Source of the DNA: CAWJTN01 sp963845895
GTDB taxonomy: Bacteria > Patescibacteriota > Microgenomatia > UBA1406 > GWC2-37-13
Length of the DNA: 64,000 nt
Reading direction: 5' to 3'
Assembly: GCA_963845895.1 (NCBI GenBank)
Contig: CAWJTN010000001.1
Coordinates: 682,001-746,000 of the forward strand
The notes under the pieces were generated by a model, which made no database searches, was not told the DNA's origin, and worked only from the letters and a program-made list of their open reading frames with translations. A program made the position numbers and the translations under genes. Of the stretch, positions 32,579 through 41,638 are shown in pieces (position 1 is the first letter of the stretch; each line of letters opens with the position of its first letter).

Positions 32579-34465
32579 TTAATTTTCCAGGGTTGAAGTA
32601 TCACCGACGGGGAGGCCGAGTTCTTGGGCTTTGAGGATCCTTCGCATGATTTTGCCGCTTCTGGTTTTGGGAAGCTTGTCGACGAAGTCGATCTCATCCG
32701 GAGTTGCAATTGGGCCGATCATTTTTCTTACTTGAGCCACAAGTTCTTGTTTAAGTTGGTCAGAAGCCTGATGTCCTTGTTTCAAAATAACAAAAGCTTT
32801 TATTGACTCTCCTTTAATCTCGTGTGGTTTACCAATAACGGCAGCTTCCGCAACAGCCGGATGCGAAACTAAGGCGCTTTCCAGTTCGGCAGATCCGAGT
32901 CTGTGGCCTGAAACTTTTATGACATCATCACTTCTGCCGATGATCCAAAAATATCCGTCTTCATCCTTTTTTGCCATATCGCCGGTCAGATAAACGTTGG
33001 GAATTTTTTCAAAATAAGTTTCTTTATAACGCGTAGGATTTTTATAAATATCCAAAAGCATTGCCGGCCAGGGCTTTCTTATTATTAAATGTCCTTCTTT
33101 ATTTGGGGCTACTGGATTTCCTTTTTCATCAACAACATCAGCATCAACTCCAAAAAATGGTTTGTTGGCGCTTCCGGGTTTAAGTGGAGAGGAGGGTAGT
33201 GGTGAAATCATCTGCATGCCGGTTTCCGTCTGCCACCAGGTATCAACAACCGGACATCTTTCTTTTCCTATTGTTTTATAGTACCAAAGCCAAGCCTCAG
33301 GATTTATTGGTTCACCAACGCTACCTAATATTTTTAAAGAAGAAAGATCATATTTGTTTGGCCATTGATCGCCAAGCCTCATCATGGCGCGTACAGCTGT
33401 TGGTGCTGTGTAGAATTTTGTGACTTTATATTTCTCAACCAAAGACCACCATTTACCAGCATCTGGATAGTCCGGGACGCTCTCGTACTCAAAACTGGTT
33501 ACTCCATTCATCAAAGGTGAGTAGACAATATAACTGTGGCCCGTGACCCAGCCGGCATCGGCAGTGCAAAAATAAATGTCGTCTGGTTGTAAATTAAAAA
33601 TCCACTTTAATGTTATGTATGTGCCAACCATGTAGCCGCCATGAGAGTGAATGATCCCTTTTGGTTTACCGGTTGAGCCGGAGGTGTAGAGAATATAGAG
33701 AGGGTCGGTTGCTTCCATAATTTCGGTCGAACAAATATTGTCCTGTTTTGCCGTTAAGTCGTTCCACCAAAGTTCTTTTGGAGCGTTGAGTGAAAGCGGA
33801 AGATTGGCTCTTTTGACGACAACTACGTGCTCGATTTGAGGTAAATCTTTAATTGTCTCATCAACATTCTTTTTAGACTCGATCACTTTATCCTTATAAG
33901 GATAACCATCCGTGCAGATCACCAGTTTCGCTTCGGCGTCGATGACTCTATTTTTCAAAGCTTCAATTGAGAAGCCGGAAAATACTACCGAATGAATTGC
34001 TCCAATTTTTGCACAGGCAAGCATTGCGATAAACTGCTCGGGAATTCTTGGAAGATAAATACTGACGCGGTCACCTTTTTTAATCCCTAAAGATTTTAGT
34101 CCGTTGGCAAATTTACAAACCTCATCATTTAATTGCTGATAAGTAAAAGTTCTAACAGGTCCGTCCTTGCCCTCCGAAGCTTCAGCGAAGGAGGGCTGTC
34201 CTTCCCAGATGTAGGCAAGTTTGTCTTTTGTTGGTGTTTTTAAATGTCGATCCAGAGCATTATAGACTATATTGCATTGACCGCCGACAAACCATCTAGC
34301 ATAAGGAAAGTTCCAGTCCAAAACTTTGTTCCAGGGTTTAAACCAGGAAAGTTCATGGGCTATATTTTCCCAGAACGCTTCCGGATTTTCTTTTACTTCG
34401 GCATAGAGCTTCTCATAATCTTTGACGTAGGCGCTGTCGATGGTTTCTTGGGAAGGTTGAATCAT
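32579..34465 (-). CDS. acs: Acetyl-CoA synthetase
   Basis: A 628-residue ANL-superfamily enzyme that activates acetate to acetyl-CoA through acetyl-AMP. YTSGSTGKPKGIIHSHGGY is the P-loop-like A3 motif; DTWWQTETG (A5), TGDMA, GRSDDVIKVSGHRLG (A8) and the C-terminal KTRSGKIMRR with the acylatable lysine are all present. A family B hairpin repeat adds PSFAEASEG near residue 92 in a surface loop. In a fermentative cell the reverse, ATP-forming reaction has been proposed in related lineages, but direction cannot be read here. Confidence 0.95.
   Translation of the reverse strand: MIQPSQETIDSAYVKDYEKLYAEVKENPEAFWENIAHELSWFKPWNKVLDWNFPYARWFVGGQCNIVYNALDRHLKTPTKDKLAYIWEGQPSFAEASEGKDGPVRTFTYQQLNDEVCKFANGLKSLGIKKGDRVSIYLPRIPEQFIAMLACAKIGAIHSVVFSGFSIEALKNRVIDAEAKLVICTDGYPYKDKVIESKKNVDETIKDLPQIEHVVVVKRANLPLSLNAPKELWWNDLTAKQDNICSTEIMEATDPLYILYTSGSTGKPKGIIHSHGGYMVGTYITLKWIFNLQPDDIYFCTADAGWVTGHSYIVYSPLMNGVTSFEYESVPDYPDAGKWWSLVEKYKVTKFYTAPTAVRAMMRLGDQWPNKYDLSSLKILGSVGEPINPEAWLWYYKTIGKERCPVVDTWWQTETGMQMISPLPSSPLKPGSANKPFFGVDADVVDEKGNPVAPNKEGHLIIRKPWPAMLLDIYKNPTRYKETYFEKIPNVYLTGDMAKKDEDGYFWIIGRSDDVIKVSGHRLGSAELESALVSHPAVAEAAVIGKPHEIKGESIKAFVILKQGHQASDQLKQELVAQVRKMIGPIATPDEIDFVDKLPKTRSGKIMRRILKAQELGLPVGDTSTLEN
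34169..34196 (+). repeat. Family B-like hairpin repeat, in-frame in acs
   Basis: GCCCTCCGAAGC / GCGAAGGAGGGC form a near-perfect hairpin. It encodes PSFAEASEG, a peptide I know as a recurrent in-frame repeat product in Patescibacteria. Confidence 0.75.
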
Positions 34466-34540
34466 TTATTCATTGTGAGTGATTTCACTAAAAAAATCAA
34501 GGGAAAAATTTCATCGACATATGATAAAATCGAAATATTT

Positions 34541-35020
34541 ATGACTCTAAGTACATCAGAGGTTTTAAGAGAAACCAAAGGAATAATCCATAGCCCAAGT
34601 TTACAATCAAAAGAAGTTCTTCAAAAAATTTCACCTCCAGGTAAGAAACCACACTGGTTGTTTAATCCTACAGATGAGATTTTAATAAGATATCCAATGA
34701 TGGGAAGATTTAAAGGCGCAGAAATTCATTTTGGCGATGATAATAGTAGTTTTTTATTTGCACAATGGAGAGAACAAAGAGATGGGCATGAGATTGAACA
34801 TATAGTTCATTATTTCAGAACTGTATCTGGAGAATTAGCAATTTCAGAGCTATTCAAGACAATACAGACCCATCCCAGGATTAATTTTATTCTAGGTCCA
34901 GGGATACTAACAGTATATTCTGAAAGAGGACAGCGGGAAGTAATCTTTATCCAAAACGAAGTTAATGGCAGACTTCTTTCCCTTGGTATATGGAGAACTC
35001 AAGAACGTCGCAGTCTTTAA
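34541..35020 (+). CDS. Hypothetical protein (paralogue of the 41177 gene)
   Basis: A 159-residue protein from ATG 34541; upstream in-frame codons overlap acs and are rejected. The central part RYPMMGRFKGAEIHF...QWREQ and the FILGP motif align by eye with KYPKFGKFIGAEVSF...QWQEQ and FIGPD in the protein at 41177. No known family, signal peptide or membrane helix. Confidence 0.55.
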   Translation: MTLSTSEVLRETKGIIHSPSLQSKEVLQKISPPGKKPHWLFNPTDEILIRYPMMGRFKGAEIHFGDDNSSFLFAQWREQRDGHEIEHIVHYFRTVSGELAISELFKTIQTHPRINFILGPGILTVYSERGQREVIFIQNEVNGRLLSLGIWRTQERRSL

Positions 35021-35045
35021 CTCTCTTATAAAATTATTTTTAAGG

Positions 35046-35073
35046 TTGAAAAAATTTAAAACCATTATATAAT
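35046..35073 (+). promoter_or_regulatory. Promoter of the 35084 gene
   Basis: TTGAAA (35046-35051) and TATAAT (35068-35073), spacer 16 bp; the ATG is 10 bp after the -10 box, so the leader is only a few bases. Confidence 0.55.
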
Positions 35074-35083
35074 TTAGACTGAA

Positions 35084-35317
35084 ATGGCACATAGAGAATA
35101 TGGGAGGACACCGGTAGGTGCAATCATTCAAGGACAACTTGAAAAGTGGTTTAGACAAAAAACTTCACATTTGCAACCTTCTGAAGAAATCGCTAGAGAA
35201 GATTTTCATCCTCCTACAGCTCCACCATGGTTAATACCTCATTTGAATAATATTCCACATGGTGGTCTTGATAGTCTTCATGTTTTAGTTACGCCTATAA
35301 GAACTGGAAACAAATAA
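35084..35317 (+). CDS. Hypothetical protein
   Basis: A 77-residue soluble protein rich in Pro and His, no family recognised. Supported by a good promoter just upstream. Confidence 0.45.
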   Translation: MAHREYGRTPVGAIIQGQLEKWFRQKTSHLQPSEEIAREDFHPPTAPPWLIPHLNNIPHGGLDSLHVLVTPIRTGNK

Positions 35318-35336
35318 GCTATTTAAAAAAGATAAA

Positions 35337-35415
35337 CTAACGAGTTACTTGAAATCCTTTAACTTTTTGAAGAAGATCTTTTGCGTAGTCGTTTTCTTGG
35401 AAATGTTTTCTTATT
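35337..35415 (-). pseudogene. Relic of a tyrS 3' end
   Basis: The minus strand encodes KHFQENDYAKDLLQKVKG followed by FQVTR and a stop, matching the C-terminus of the intact tyrS (HFEENDYAKDLLNKVKS, YQVTR, stop). Similarity stops abruptly upstream of about 35415. The relic is about 780 bp from the intact end, with the 35487 gene in between. Confidence 0.75.
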
Positions 35416-35486
35416 TATAAAAAATTTGTCAGATAAAGGTATAGCTGTTTATTGTGGTAAAATATTCAAACAAAGTAAAAATAAAT

Positions 35487-36113
35487 ATGCCAGTAGAACA
35501 ATTAGAAAGGCTCACTAGAGGAAAAGATTTTGCACGTATTCTTGAATCAATACCGCTCAACAATCATCCCGACGTAAGTTTTTTCTCTCCAAGCCGTGGT
35601 ACTAAAAGAGAAGATTTCGTAGGAGCAGTTTGGCAAATGATTGCACAAGATTATGTGCTTAAGAACCTTGTACATAATGATAGGAGTTATATAGATCCAA
35701 AAGCTACAATAGATTTTTATAGAAAACTTTATGGAAAACAAATTACACATCATCCTTTTGGTGGACTAGGATTGGAAAACACCGTAGTTCCAGATGCCTT
35801 ATTGGTTCACCGAAGATGGGTTCAAAAGCCTTTGATTGTTCTGGAATGGACCGCAGCGAGATTTCCTCGTCACTTCATAGATAAATATAAAGCATTTCGT
35901 AGAGTTAAAGAACAATTTCCTATGATATTTTATGAAACAGAGTTACTTTTTATTGTTCCTAAGGACGCTCAAATACCAGAGAGAGCTCAAGGAAAGGATG
36001 TAAAAAAAGAAATGATTCCTTACTGTGATTCAAAAGAACTGGCTGCTTTCATTAATTATTTAATTGAAAATTTTTCTTCAGTTAACACGGCATTATTAGG
36101 AATCCACGGCTAA
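35487..36113 (+). CDS. Hypothetical protein, possible PD-(D/E)XK nuclease-like fold
   Basis: A 208-residue protein from ATG 35487 (GTG 35454 is an in-frame alternative). The segment VPDALLVHRRW...LIVLEWTAAR, then KYKAFRRVKEQFP, resembles the D...E-x-K core and following helix of restriction-endonuclease-like proteins, but the Lys is replaced by Thr, so activity is uncertain. It sits between the intact tyrS and a duplicated tyrS tail, which suggests insertion as a cassette. Confidence 0.5.
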   Translation: MPVEQLERLTRGKDFARILESIPLNNHPDVSFFSPSRGTKREDFVGAVWQMIAQDYVLKNLVHNDRSYIDPKATIDFYRKLYGKQITHHPFGGLGLENTVVPDALLVHRRWVQKPLIVLEWTAARFPRHFIDKYKAFRRVKEQFPMIFYETELLFIVPKDAQIPERAQGKDVKKEMIPYCDSKELAAFINYLIENFSSVNTALLGIHG

Positions 36114-36116
36114 TTT

Positions 36117-37214
36117 TTATCTAGTCACCTGATAACTTTTTACTTTATTAAGAAGGTCCTTGGCGTAGTCGTTTTCTTCAAAGTGCCTTCTTACGGGTTG
36201 CAAAAGTTGATCTAATAATTTGATCGCCGTCTGTTTGGCGTCTAGAGGATGGATCTTTTTTTCTGCAAACAAGTGTTCAAGGTTCAGATATGAGTTTAGA
36301 ATGACAGAACCACCAAATTTTTCAGGTCGCTCAATAACAATCTGAGGAAATTTTTCAAAAAGAATATACTTATAGTATTCCAGAACAGGATTTGTATCTA
36401 CTTGACCTTCTGGGCAATAAGCTTTATTAATTTTCCGTTTAATATCTTCATAACTATCAGTCATGAAAATAGAAGAATCAGGCAGTGATTTTGACATCTT
36501 TAAAGCAATTGTGCGTTGCAATTTATGTTCTATTGTTTGTTCCGCGCTTATTTCTAAATTTGGAGGATGCAAACCCATTAGCATATGGTGAGAAACGACA
36601 ACTGGTTTCCAAAATCCGAGTTGCGGGCCGATTTCGCGGGCAAGCATATTTAATTTTCTTTGATCCATGCCAAGCTGTGTAATTTTTGCTCCAAGCATGA
36701 AGATATCTGCTACCTGCATACAGGAGTAGATTATGTTTGCTCCGGTTAAATTGTCGAGCGATTCAGCTCTTCCCATCATTTCAGCCGTTCTGATAAATCT
36801 TCGCAAAGCATTTGTTCTTCCAACCTGAATTACCAGTTTCCAGTAGTCCGGATTTTTAACCATGTCAGAGGCCCACTTAAATTCCACTTTGGAAAGATCC
36901 ATCCCGGAAGCTTTCCAAACCTCAATGAAGTATTTTCCTGTTGTCTTTATTTTTTCCAGATCTCCTCCAAGTTTGTTGTTTGCCATTGCATGCCAGTCAG
37001 CCACCCACATCTTAAATTTGATTCCTGCTTTAGTCATTTTATTGACATTTATTGCTCTTAATATTCCTTGGGCGATATGAATCTGTCCAGAAGGTTCAAA
37101 TCCGTCGTAGGCGGTTAACGGTTCATTACTTTCGAGTAGTTTTACAAGCTCTTCTTCCGTCACAATTTCTTCCCCAACCTGTTTAATAAGTTCCAATCTT
37201 TCTTCAGTGGTCAT
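36117..37214 (-). CDS. tyrS: Tyrosyl-tRNA synthetase, archaeal/eukaryotic type
   Basis: A 365-residue class I synthetase. TAYDGFEPSGQIHIAQG holds the HIGH-like HIAQ motif, and ALKMSKSLPDSSIFM is the KMSKS loop. The overall pattern (MTKAGIKFKMWVADWHAMANNKLGG, MGRAESLDNLTGANIIYSCMQ-like region) is that of archaeal/eukaryal TyrRS, without the S4 domain of most bacterial enzymes. Length fits that type plus a short C-terminal helix. A decayed copy of its 3' end lies at 35337-35415. Confidence 0.92.
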   Translation of the reverse strand: MTTEERLELIKQVGEEIVTEEELVKLLESNEPLTAYDGFEPSGQIHIAQGILRAINVNKMTKAGIKFKMWVADWHAMANNKLGGDLEKIKTTGKYFIEVWKASGMDLSKVEFKWASDMVKNPDYWKLVIQVGRTNALRRFIRTAEMMGRAESLDNLTGANIIYSCMQVADIFMLGAKITQLGMDQRKLNMLAREIGPQLGFWKPVVVSHHMLMGLHPPNLEISAEQTIEHKLQRTIALKMSKSLPDSSIFMTDSYEDIKRKINKAYCPEGQVDTNPVLEYYKYILFEKFPQIVIERPEKFGGSVILNSYLNLEHLFAEKKIHPLDAKQTAIKLLDQLLQPVRRHFEENDYAKDLLNKVKSYQVTR

Positions 37215-37306
37215 AGGATTGATTATACATAAACTTTTAATTGATTTGCCTTAAGATTTTCAATAAAAATTTAATTTTAATCTATCAGGTTGTCTAAGTT
37301 TTGAAA

Positions 37307-38704
37307 TTATTTAGAAAACTCTTCTAGAAATTTTTTCTCTGGATTATTTTTTGCAGTCACATATAATCCTAACAATCCTCCGGTTAATAATTGAATTACT
37401 ACACCACCAAGCGTTACTCTTAGGCTCTCTGGTAGATTATTATATTGAAGTAATAAAAAAGATAAAGGAGAGCCGACAGCTGATCCAAAAGCGACTGGAT
37501 TTGAAAGGTAATAATCATGAAGAGCCATAGCAAATATTGGAGATTTATTTGGAATAAATTTAAGAATTTTTGGATATTCCTCTTCGATAGCTTCTGTTAA
37601 TTCGGGATGACTTTGAATTGTCTCTTTTGCGTGATTAAGTCTTACAGACATCTCCCTAAAATTAACTGGGATTGCGCATAAAGGAGAAACTGCGTAAAAG
37701 AAAATGTCATTGCGAGTTAATTCTGAAAGAAAACTCCCTAATAGACCAATAGCGAGCACACCTAGTATTGTTATAGCTTTGTCTTTTTCCAACATTATCT
37801 TAGGAAGACTTTTCATATTTTGAGCGACCGAGTTCAACAACACTCTAATATTAGCCTGAGTCGCGATTTCATTTCGATCGAATGCATTTTTAACCATATC
37901 TGTTAAGTCTCCAAAAAATTGGATCGATGTTTTTGAAAGCACTGAATTATATTTAAGTGCTCGATCTAAAATAGGGGGAAGTACCAAATAGCTAATACCT
38001 GATAATAAAGTTGTCCAAACTACATCTAATTTTTCTTTATTATGGCTTACGGTTTTAACGGCTAAATTAAATTCATGTTGATCAGAGATGGCATGCAGAG
38101 TGTTTACAGCAGATTGCACTTCCTCAAAATTGTCAACAGGTGTGATGGGATAAAATTTTATTGTGCTTCCGGCTATTATCATTAAATTCTCAATTGTTTT
38201 TTCTTCATTGTTTAAACCATTAGAAGCTTTTTCTGGACTATTTCTTTCACTAAGATATTTTGCAATTAGTTCGTTACTAGCAAAATCTAATCCTAAATGA
38301 AACTTATTTGAGAAAGCTTGGTAATTTTCTTTAAATTCCTTCGAGGGTTGAGTTCTCTGAATCATTATAATTTTACCTTTTGCAGCAACGTAATTTAATA
38401 AACGTAATTTTTGCTCGTTACTTGGAATTGATGTAAAAATATGTTTTAAAAAAAGATCATTCATAAAATCATTAAATTGAAGAAGTCTGACAGAACAAGC
38501 ACCAGAATGAGTCGTACTAAAGGAAAAAGGTAAATAGTCTGAAGAAAAACTTTCCTGCACAGTCGACTTATTATTATCCAAAAAATTAGCAACTGAATTA
38601 ATAAAAAGTTCTTTTTCCAGAGAATCAATCGGAGTAGTAGAAAATGAAAACTTTATCTCAGGAGGTGTTTTTCCGTTTCTGGCTTCTATAAAAGGGAAAA
38701 TCAT
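37307..38704 (-). CDS. Hypothetical membrane protein
   Basis: A 465-residue protein with a soluble N-terminal half (about 1-230), helices, and probable membrane segments at about 235-250, 310-330, 335-350, 398-415 and 430-455. No family recognised. It is monocistronic. Confidence 0.55.
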   Translation of the reverse strand: MIFPFIEARNGKTPPEIKFSFSTTPIDSLEKELFINSVANFLDNNKSTVQESFSSDYLPFSFSTTHSGACSVRLLQFNDFMNDLFLKHIFTSIPSNEQKLRLLNYVAAKGKIIMIQRTQPSKEFKENYQAFSNKFHLGLDFASNELIAKYLSERNSPEKASNGLNNEEKTIENLMIIAGSTIKFYPITPVDNFEEVQSAVNTLHAISDQHEFNLAVKTVSHNKEKLDVVWTTLLSGISYLVLPPILDRALKYNSVLSKTSIQFFGDLTDMVKNAFDRNEIATQANIRVLLNSVAQNMKSLPKIMLEKDKAITILGVLAIGLLGSFLSELTRNDIFFYAVSPLCAIPVNFREMSVRLNHAKETIQSHPELTEAIEEEYPKILKFIPNKSPIFAMALHDYYLSNPVAFGSAVGSPLSFLLLQYNNLPESLRVTLGGVVIQLLTGGLLGLYVTAKNNPEKKFLEEFSK

Positions 38705-38739
38705 GCATTATTTTACCATACTATAGGATTTTTAACCTA

Positions 38740-39375
38740 TTATTCTTTATTGTAGAAGGATAAAGCTAAAAAAGTGGTGCTTAAAGCAAGAAAGATTCCT
38801 CCTAAAACATCGCTAATCCAGTGTTCGCCAAGACTTATTCTTGATAGTAAAACTACAAATAAAAATAAAAGAAGCAAAACGACATTTACGAATTTATTGA
38901 TAGGAAATTTTTTAAAATATTTTAAAAGCAAAAATATGGCCAGGCAGGTTAAAAAAACTGCTCTAAAGCTGTGGCCCGAAGGGTAAGAGAAGCCCGTGCT
39001 TACATAAGAAGTGGGAAAAAGAAAGGGAATATCATAGCGAAAAAAAAGGAAAGGAGGACCAGAATGATGTATAAAAATTTTTCCGGCAAATTCAAATAAG
39101 TGCCCAAAAAGGAAAAGAAAGATGACAAATAATGACCAAATTTTATTTTTTACAAAAAAAAGGATTCCGATTAAAAGGATAAATGTGACTTCAAAACTAG
39201 CAAGCAAACTTAGTGTGGATAGCGGTAAATCAAATGATTTTGGAATATGGTTTTGCAGTTTAACGGTAAAATCAAAATCGAATCTATTAAAAAAACCTTT
39301 TGCGACAATATAAGAAAAAGCAAAAAAGACTAAACTGAAAAAAAAGGCTAAATAAATAAAATTTCGTTTCTTCAT
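38740..39375 (-). CDS. PAP2-family phosphatase
   Basis: A 211-residue polytopic membrane protein. SYPSGHSFRA (about 127-136) and SRISLGEHWISDVLGG (about 181-196) are PAP2 motifs with the catalytic His residues; the first motif is poorly visible. Such enzymes remove phosphate from undecaprenyl pyrophosphate or phosphatidic acid at the outer membrane face. The role in lipid-carrier recycling is an inference. Confidence 0.85.
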   Translation of the reverse strand: MKKRNFIYLAFFFSLVFFAFSYIVAKGFFNRFDFDFTVKLQNHIPKSFDLPLSTLSLLASFEVTFILLIGILFFVKNKIWSLFVIFLFLFGHLFEFAGKIFIHHSGPPFLFFRYDIPFLFPTSYVSTGFSYPSGHSFRAVFLTCLAIFLLLKYFKKFPINKFVNVVLLLLFLFVVLLSRISLGEHWISDVLGGIFLALSTTFLALSFYNKE

Positions 39376-39455
39376 TAAACTAGTCTAACATATTTTAAAA
39401 CTGTAAAATAAACCATCAATATGCTATAATCTCATGGTATCATCTTGATTTCATT

Positions 39456-39917
39456 ATGAGTTATACTCCTATAACTGAAAAAGTTCCAGGTTCGCATCCA
39501 GAATTACCGAGCTTTATAAATTGGAATAATGTTTTAGGTGGGATGGGTATAGTTGCTGGCATAGGCTTGATAGAGATGAATAATATACTACCAGACTTAA
39601 AAGATTCGTATTTTCATCTTCTTACTCAACTTCCTAATATATCTAATATTTTTCAAGCTTATAAAGGTTTTGTAGATAATCCCGAATTAATAAATCAAGC
39701 CTTCACACAATTAGAATGGAGGGCACTGATAAGCGGTTCCATTTTTTTAATACTTAAGCTGGCAGGATCAATTATTAGAGGAAGATCTAGTGATGGTTAT
39801 ATGAGCGGAGCTCCTTGGGAAATAAACATAAGAAATAAGGATGTCGCTGACGGATTAAACTTTGCTATAACTATATTAGGCACGGCTGTAGGGTTATTAC
39901 CAGTAATGATGAAATAA
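39456..39917 (+). CDS. Hypothetical membrane protein
   Basis: A 153-residue protein with hydrophobic segments near 26-42, 92-106 and 133-150; no family recognised. TATAAT (39425-39430) gives a leader of about 20 nt. Confidence 0.5.
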   Translation: MSYTPITEKVPGSHPELPSFINWNNVLGGMGIVAGIGLIEMNNILPDLKDSYFHLLTQLPNISNIFQAYKGFVDNPELINQAFTQLEWRALISGSIFLILKLAGSIIRGRSSDGYMSGAPWEINIRNKDVADGLNFAITILGTAVGLLPVMMK

Positions 39918-39939
39918 TATAGCAATGACAAAAAATTAT

Positions 39940-39967
39940 TTGACAAGAGGTTTTTATCTGTTATACT
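39940..39967 (+). promoter_or_regulatory. Strong promoter with about 200-nt 5' UTR before the RRM gene
   Basis: TTGACA (39940-39945) and TATACT (39962-39967), spacer 16 bp. Transcription would start near 39974, leaving a 200-nt untranslated leader before ATG 40175, unlike the very short leaders of other genes here. Confidence 0.6.
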
Positions 39968-39973
39968 TTAAAC

Positions 39974-40174
39974 TTGTTAGTCAGTTTTTCGCATCATTTT
40001 TTTCGGACTTTGCGTTTAAGCAGATTCTCGGAAACTTTAGCGACTTGAATAAATTTTTGTGAAAGTATTTTTACTACAGTTTGGTCTTCTTTTTATTTTA
40101 AACTTACTATCCATTAGGGTAGGCTCACTGTGTTATAAGTTCGCAATCAATATCTAGAAGGCGGGTGATTTAGA
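39974..40174 (+). promoter_or_regulatory. Long 5' leader of the RRM protein mRNA
   Basis: No ORF. U-rich with several short inverted segments, ending in a Shine-Dalgarno-like AAGGCGGGTGAT about 8 nt before ATG, one of the few clear ribosome sites in the window. It may be a thermosensor or an autoregulatory site, as in cold-shock mRNAs (inference). Confidence 0.45.
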
Positions 40175-40486
40175 ATGAATAAAAAGCTATACGTAGGTAA
40201 TCTTCTTTATGAAGTTACCGATGAGGAACTAAAAGAGCTTTTTGGTCAAGCTGGTAATGTAGTATCAGCAACAGTAATCAGATATCAAGATACTGGTAGA
40301 TCAAAGGGTTTCGGTTTTGTTGAGATGGAGACCGAAGAAATGGCTCAAAAAGCTATTGATACTCTTAACGGTCAAGACAACAAAGGTAGAAAGCTAGTCG
40401 TCTCAGAAGCCAGACCTCCAAGGCCAAGAAATGATTTTGGCGGCGGAAACCGAGGTGGTGGAAGAGGCGGTTTTCGAAGGGAATAA
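40175..40486 (+). CDS. RRM-type RNA-binding protein
   Basis: A 103-residue protein with one RNA recognition motif: RNP2 KLYVGNL (about 4-10) and RNP1 KGFGFVEM (about 45-52), then a Gly/Arg-rich tail. It resembles the cyanobacterial Rbp proteins, which are cold-induced RNA chaperones. Followed by a clear terminator, so monocistronic. Confidence 0.93.
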   Translation: MNKKLYVGNLLYEVTDEELKELFGQAGNVVSATVIRYQDTGRSKGFGFVEMETEEMAQKAIDTLNGQDNKGRKLVVSEARPPRPRNDFGGGNRGGGRGGFRRE

Positions 40487-40513
40487 AAAATCAGTCATTC
40501 AAAATGACAAATT

Positions 40514-40540
40514 AAAGGCAGGAGCAATCCTGCCTTTTTG
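40514..40540 (+). terminator. Rho-independent terminator after the RRM gene
   Basis: AAAGGCAGG pairs with CCTGCCTTT across a six-base loop, followed by a T-run. Confidence 0.85.
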
Positions 40541-40645
40541 ATTCGTAGTAGTTATCTGTTTTTTAGACTCTTACAGAGTAAAATTGAAATATAATAAAGA
40601 CACGTTAATCTCTTTTCTCTCAAGATTTTAATTAAGAGGAGTAAC

Positions 40646-40674
40646 TTGACTCCAGAATGATCTGGCGGTATAAT
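40646..40674 (+). promoter_or_regulatory. Consensus-like promoter of the 40686 gene
   Basis: TTGACT (40646-40651), 17-bp spacer, TATAAT (40669-40674). The ATG is 11 bp downstream. The spacer holds the small inverted repeat CCAGA/TCTGG, a possible operator. Confidence 0.6.
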
Positions 40675-40685
40675 TATAACAATCA

Positions 40686-41081
40686 ATGTCGATCTATATA
40701 TTGGGTAAAGAATCACAATTTCAATCTCCGCCACCCCAAAAAAAAGGTGTACCGTTGAGTTTCTATGCACTTTTAGGTCTTCACGAAGGAATAACTCTCT
40801 TAAGTCTAACTGTTGGTGGAGTAAGTGCAGCAAAAGCTTTCGAGTCTTCAGATCCTTCTACTGTCGAAAAAGCGGCTGCTCTTGTTGGTATAGCGTTCAT
40901 AACATTAATGCTCAATTTTTGTGTAGGTCTTGGCGGATTTTGGAAGTTACACAAAGCTGGAGAAAAGTTATTAAACGATGAAGAGAAACAGAGAAAGATG
41001 AGCGGGGCTATTTTTAGAACTAATCTTTTGAGTCGCTTGGAGAAAGGTGAACCACTTGCCAATACTGCAGTTAGTCATTAA
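40686..41081 (+). CDS. Hypothetical membrane protein
   Basis: A 131-residue protein with two membrane segments (about 26-48 and 66-90) and a charged C-terminus. No family recognised; expressed from its own good promoter. Confidence 0.5.
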   Translation: MSIYILGKESQFQSPPPQKKGVPLSFYALLGLHEGITLLSLTVGGVSAAKAFESSDPSTVEKAAALVGIAFITLMLNFCVGLGGFWKLHKAGEKLLNDEEKQRKMSGAIFRTNLLSRLEKGEPLANTAVSH

Positions 41082-41176
41082 TAATATTGAAAATATTATT
41101 TCTTCACTTTTAAATGCTTCGCGATTTAATTTGTTGCAAATGGAGAAAGATCTGATAAACTAACTAACATAATATT

Positions 41177-41638
41177 ATGGTTTCTACGCTTGAAACAAGA
41201 TTTGGAATTGGATCTAAAGTCAAGGAAATCTTATTTGGAAAAACTATACCATCTCAACCAATTCTACATTTTGATCCACCTGCTGAATTCTTAGAAAAAT
41301 ATCCCAAATTTGGAAAGTTTATCGGAGCAGAAGTTTCTTTTAGTCAACCAAATATTGCGAATGGATTAGTTTTACAGTGGCAAGAACAGACTAAAGGAAA
41401 GGTTTATCAACATTCAGCAATAAAAGTCTGGATAACGAATGAAGAAGAAAAAGAAGATCGGTTGACAATAGTACAAAAAGGTTATCCCCGAAATAAATTT
41501 TTTATTGGTCCTGATTTTACTGAAGTAAGAGTTTCTTCTCAAGAGGAAGATAGACTTTATAGACCCCGTCTAAAACAAGGCCTACTTGCTATTTGGCAAG
41601 AAACAAGGATCCGTCAGATAAAATTAAAGCATCAATAA
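41177..41638 (+). CDS. Hypothetical protein (paralogue of the 34541 gene)
   Basis: A 153-residue soluble protein. Its core (KYPKFGKFIGAEVSF, LQWQEQTKGK, FFIGPDFTEV) resembles the 34541 product, suggesting a small lineage-specific family. TTGCAA at 41134 and TAAACT about 16 bp later are a possible promoter. Seven bp overlap tgt tail to tail. Confidence 0.55.
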   Translation: MVSTLETRFGIGSKVKEILFGKTIPSQPILHFDPPAEFLEKYPKFGKFIGAEVSFSQPNIANGLVLQWQEQTKGKVYQHSAIKVWITNEEEKEDRLTIVQKGYPRNKFFIGPDFTEVRVSSQEEDRLYRPRLKQGLLAIWQETRIRQIKLKHQ

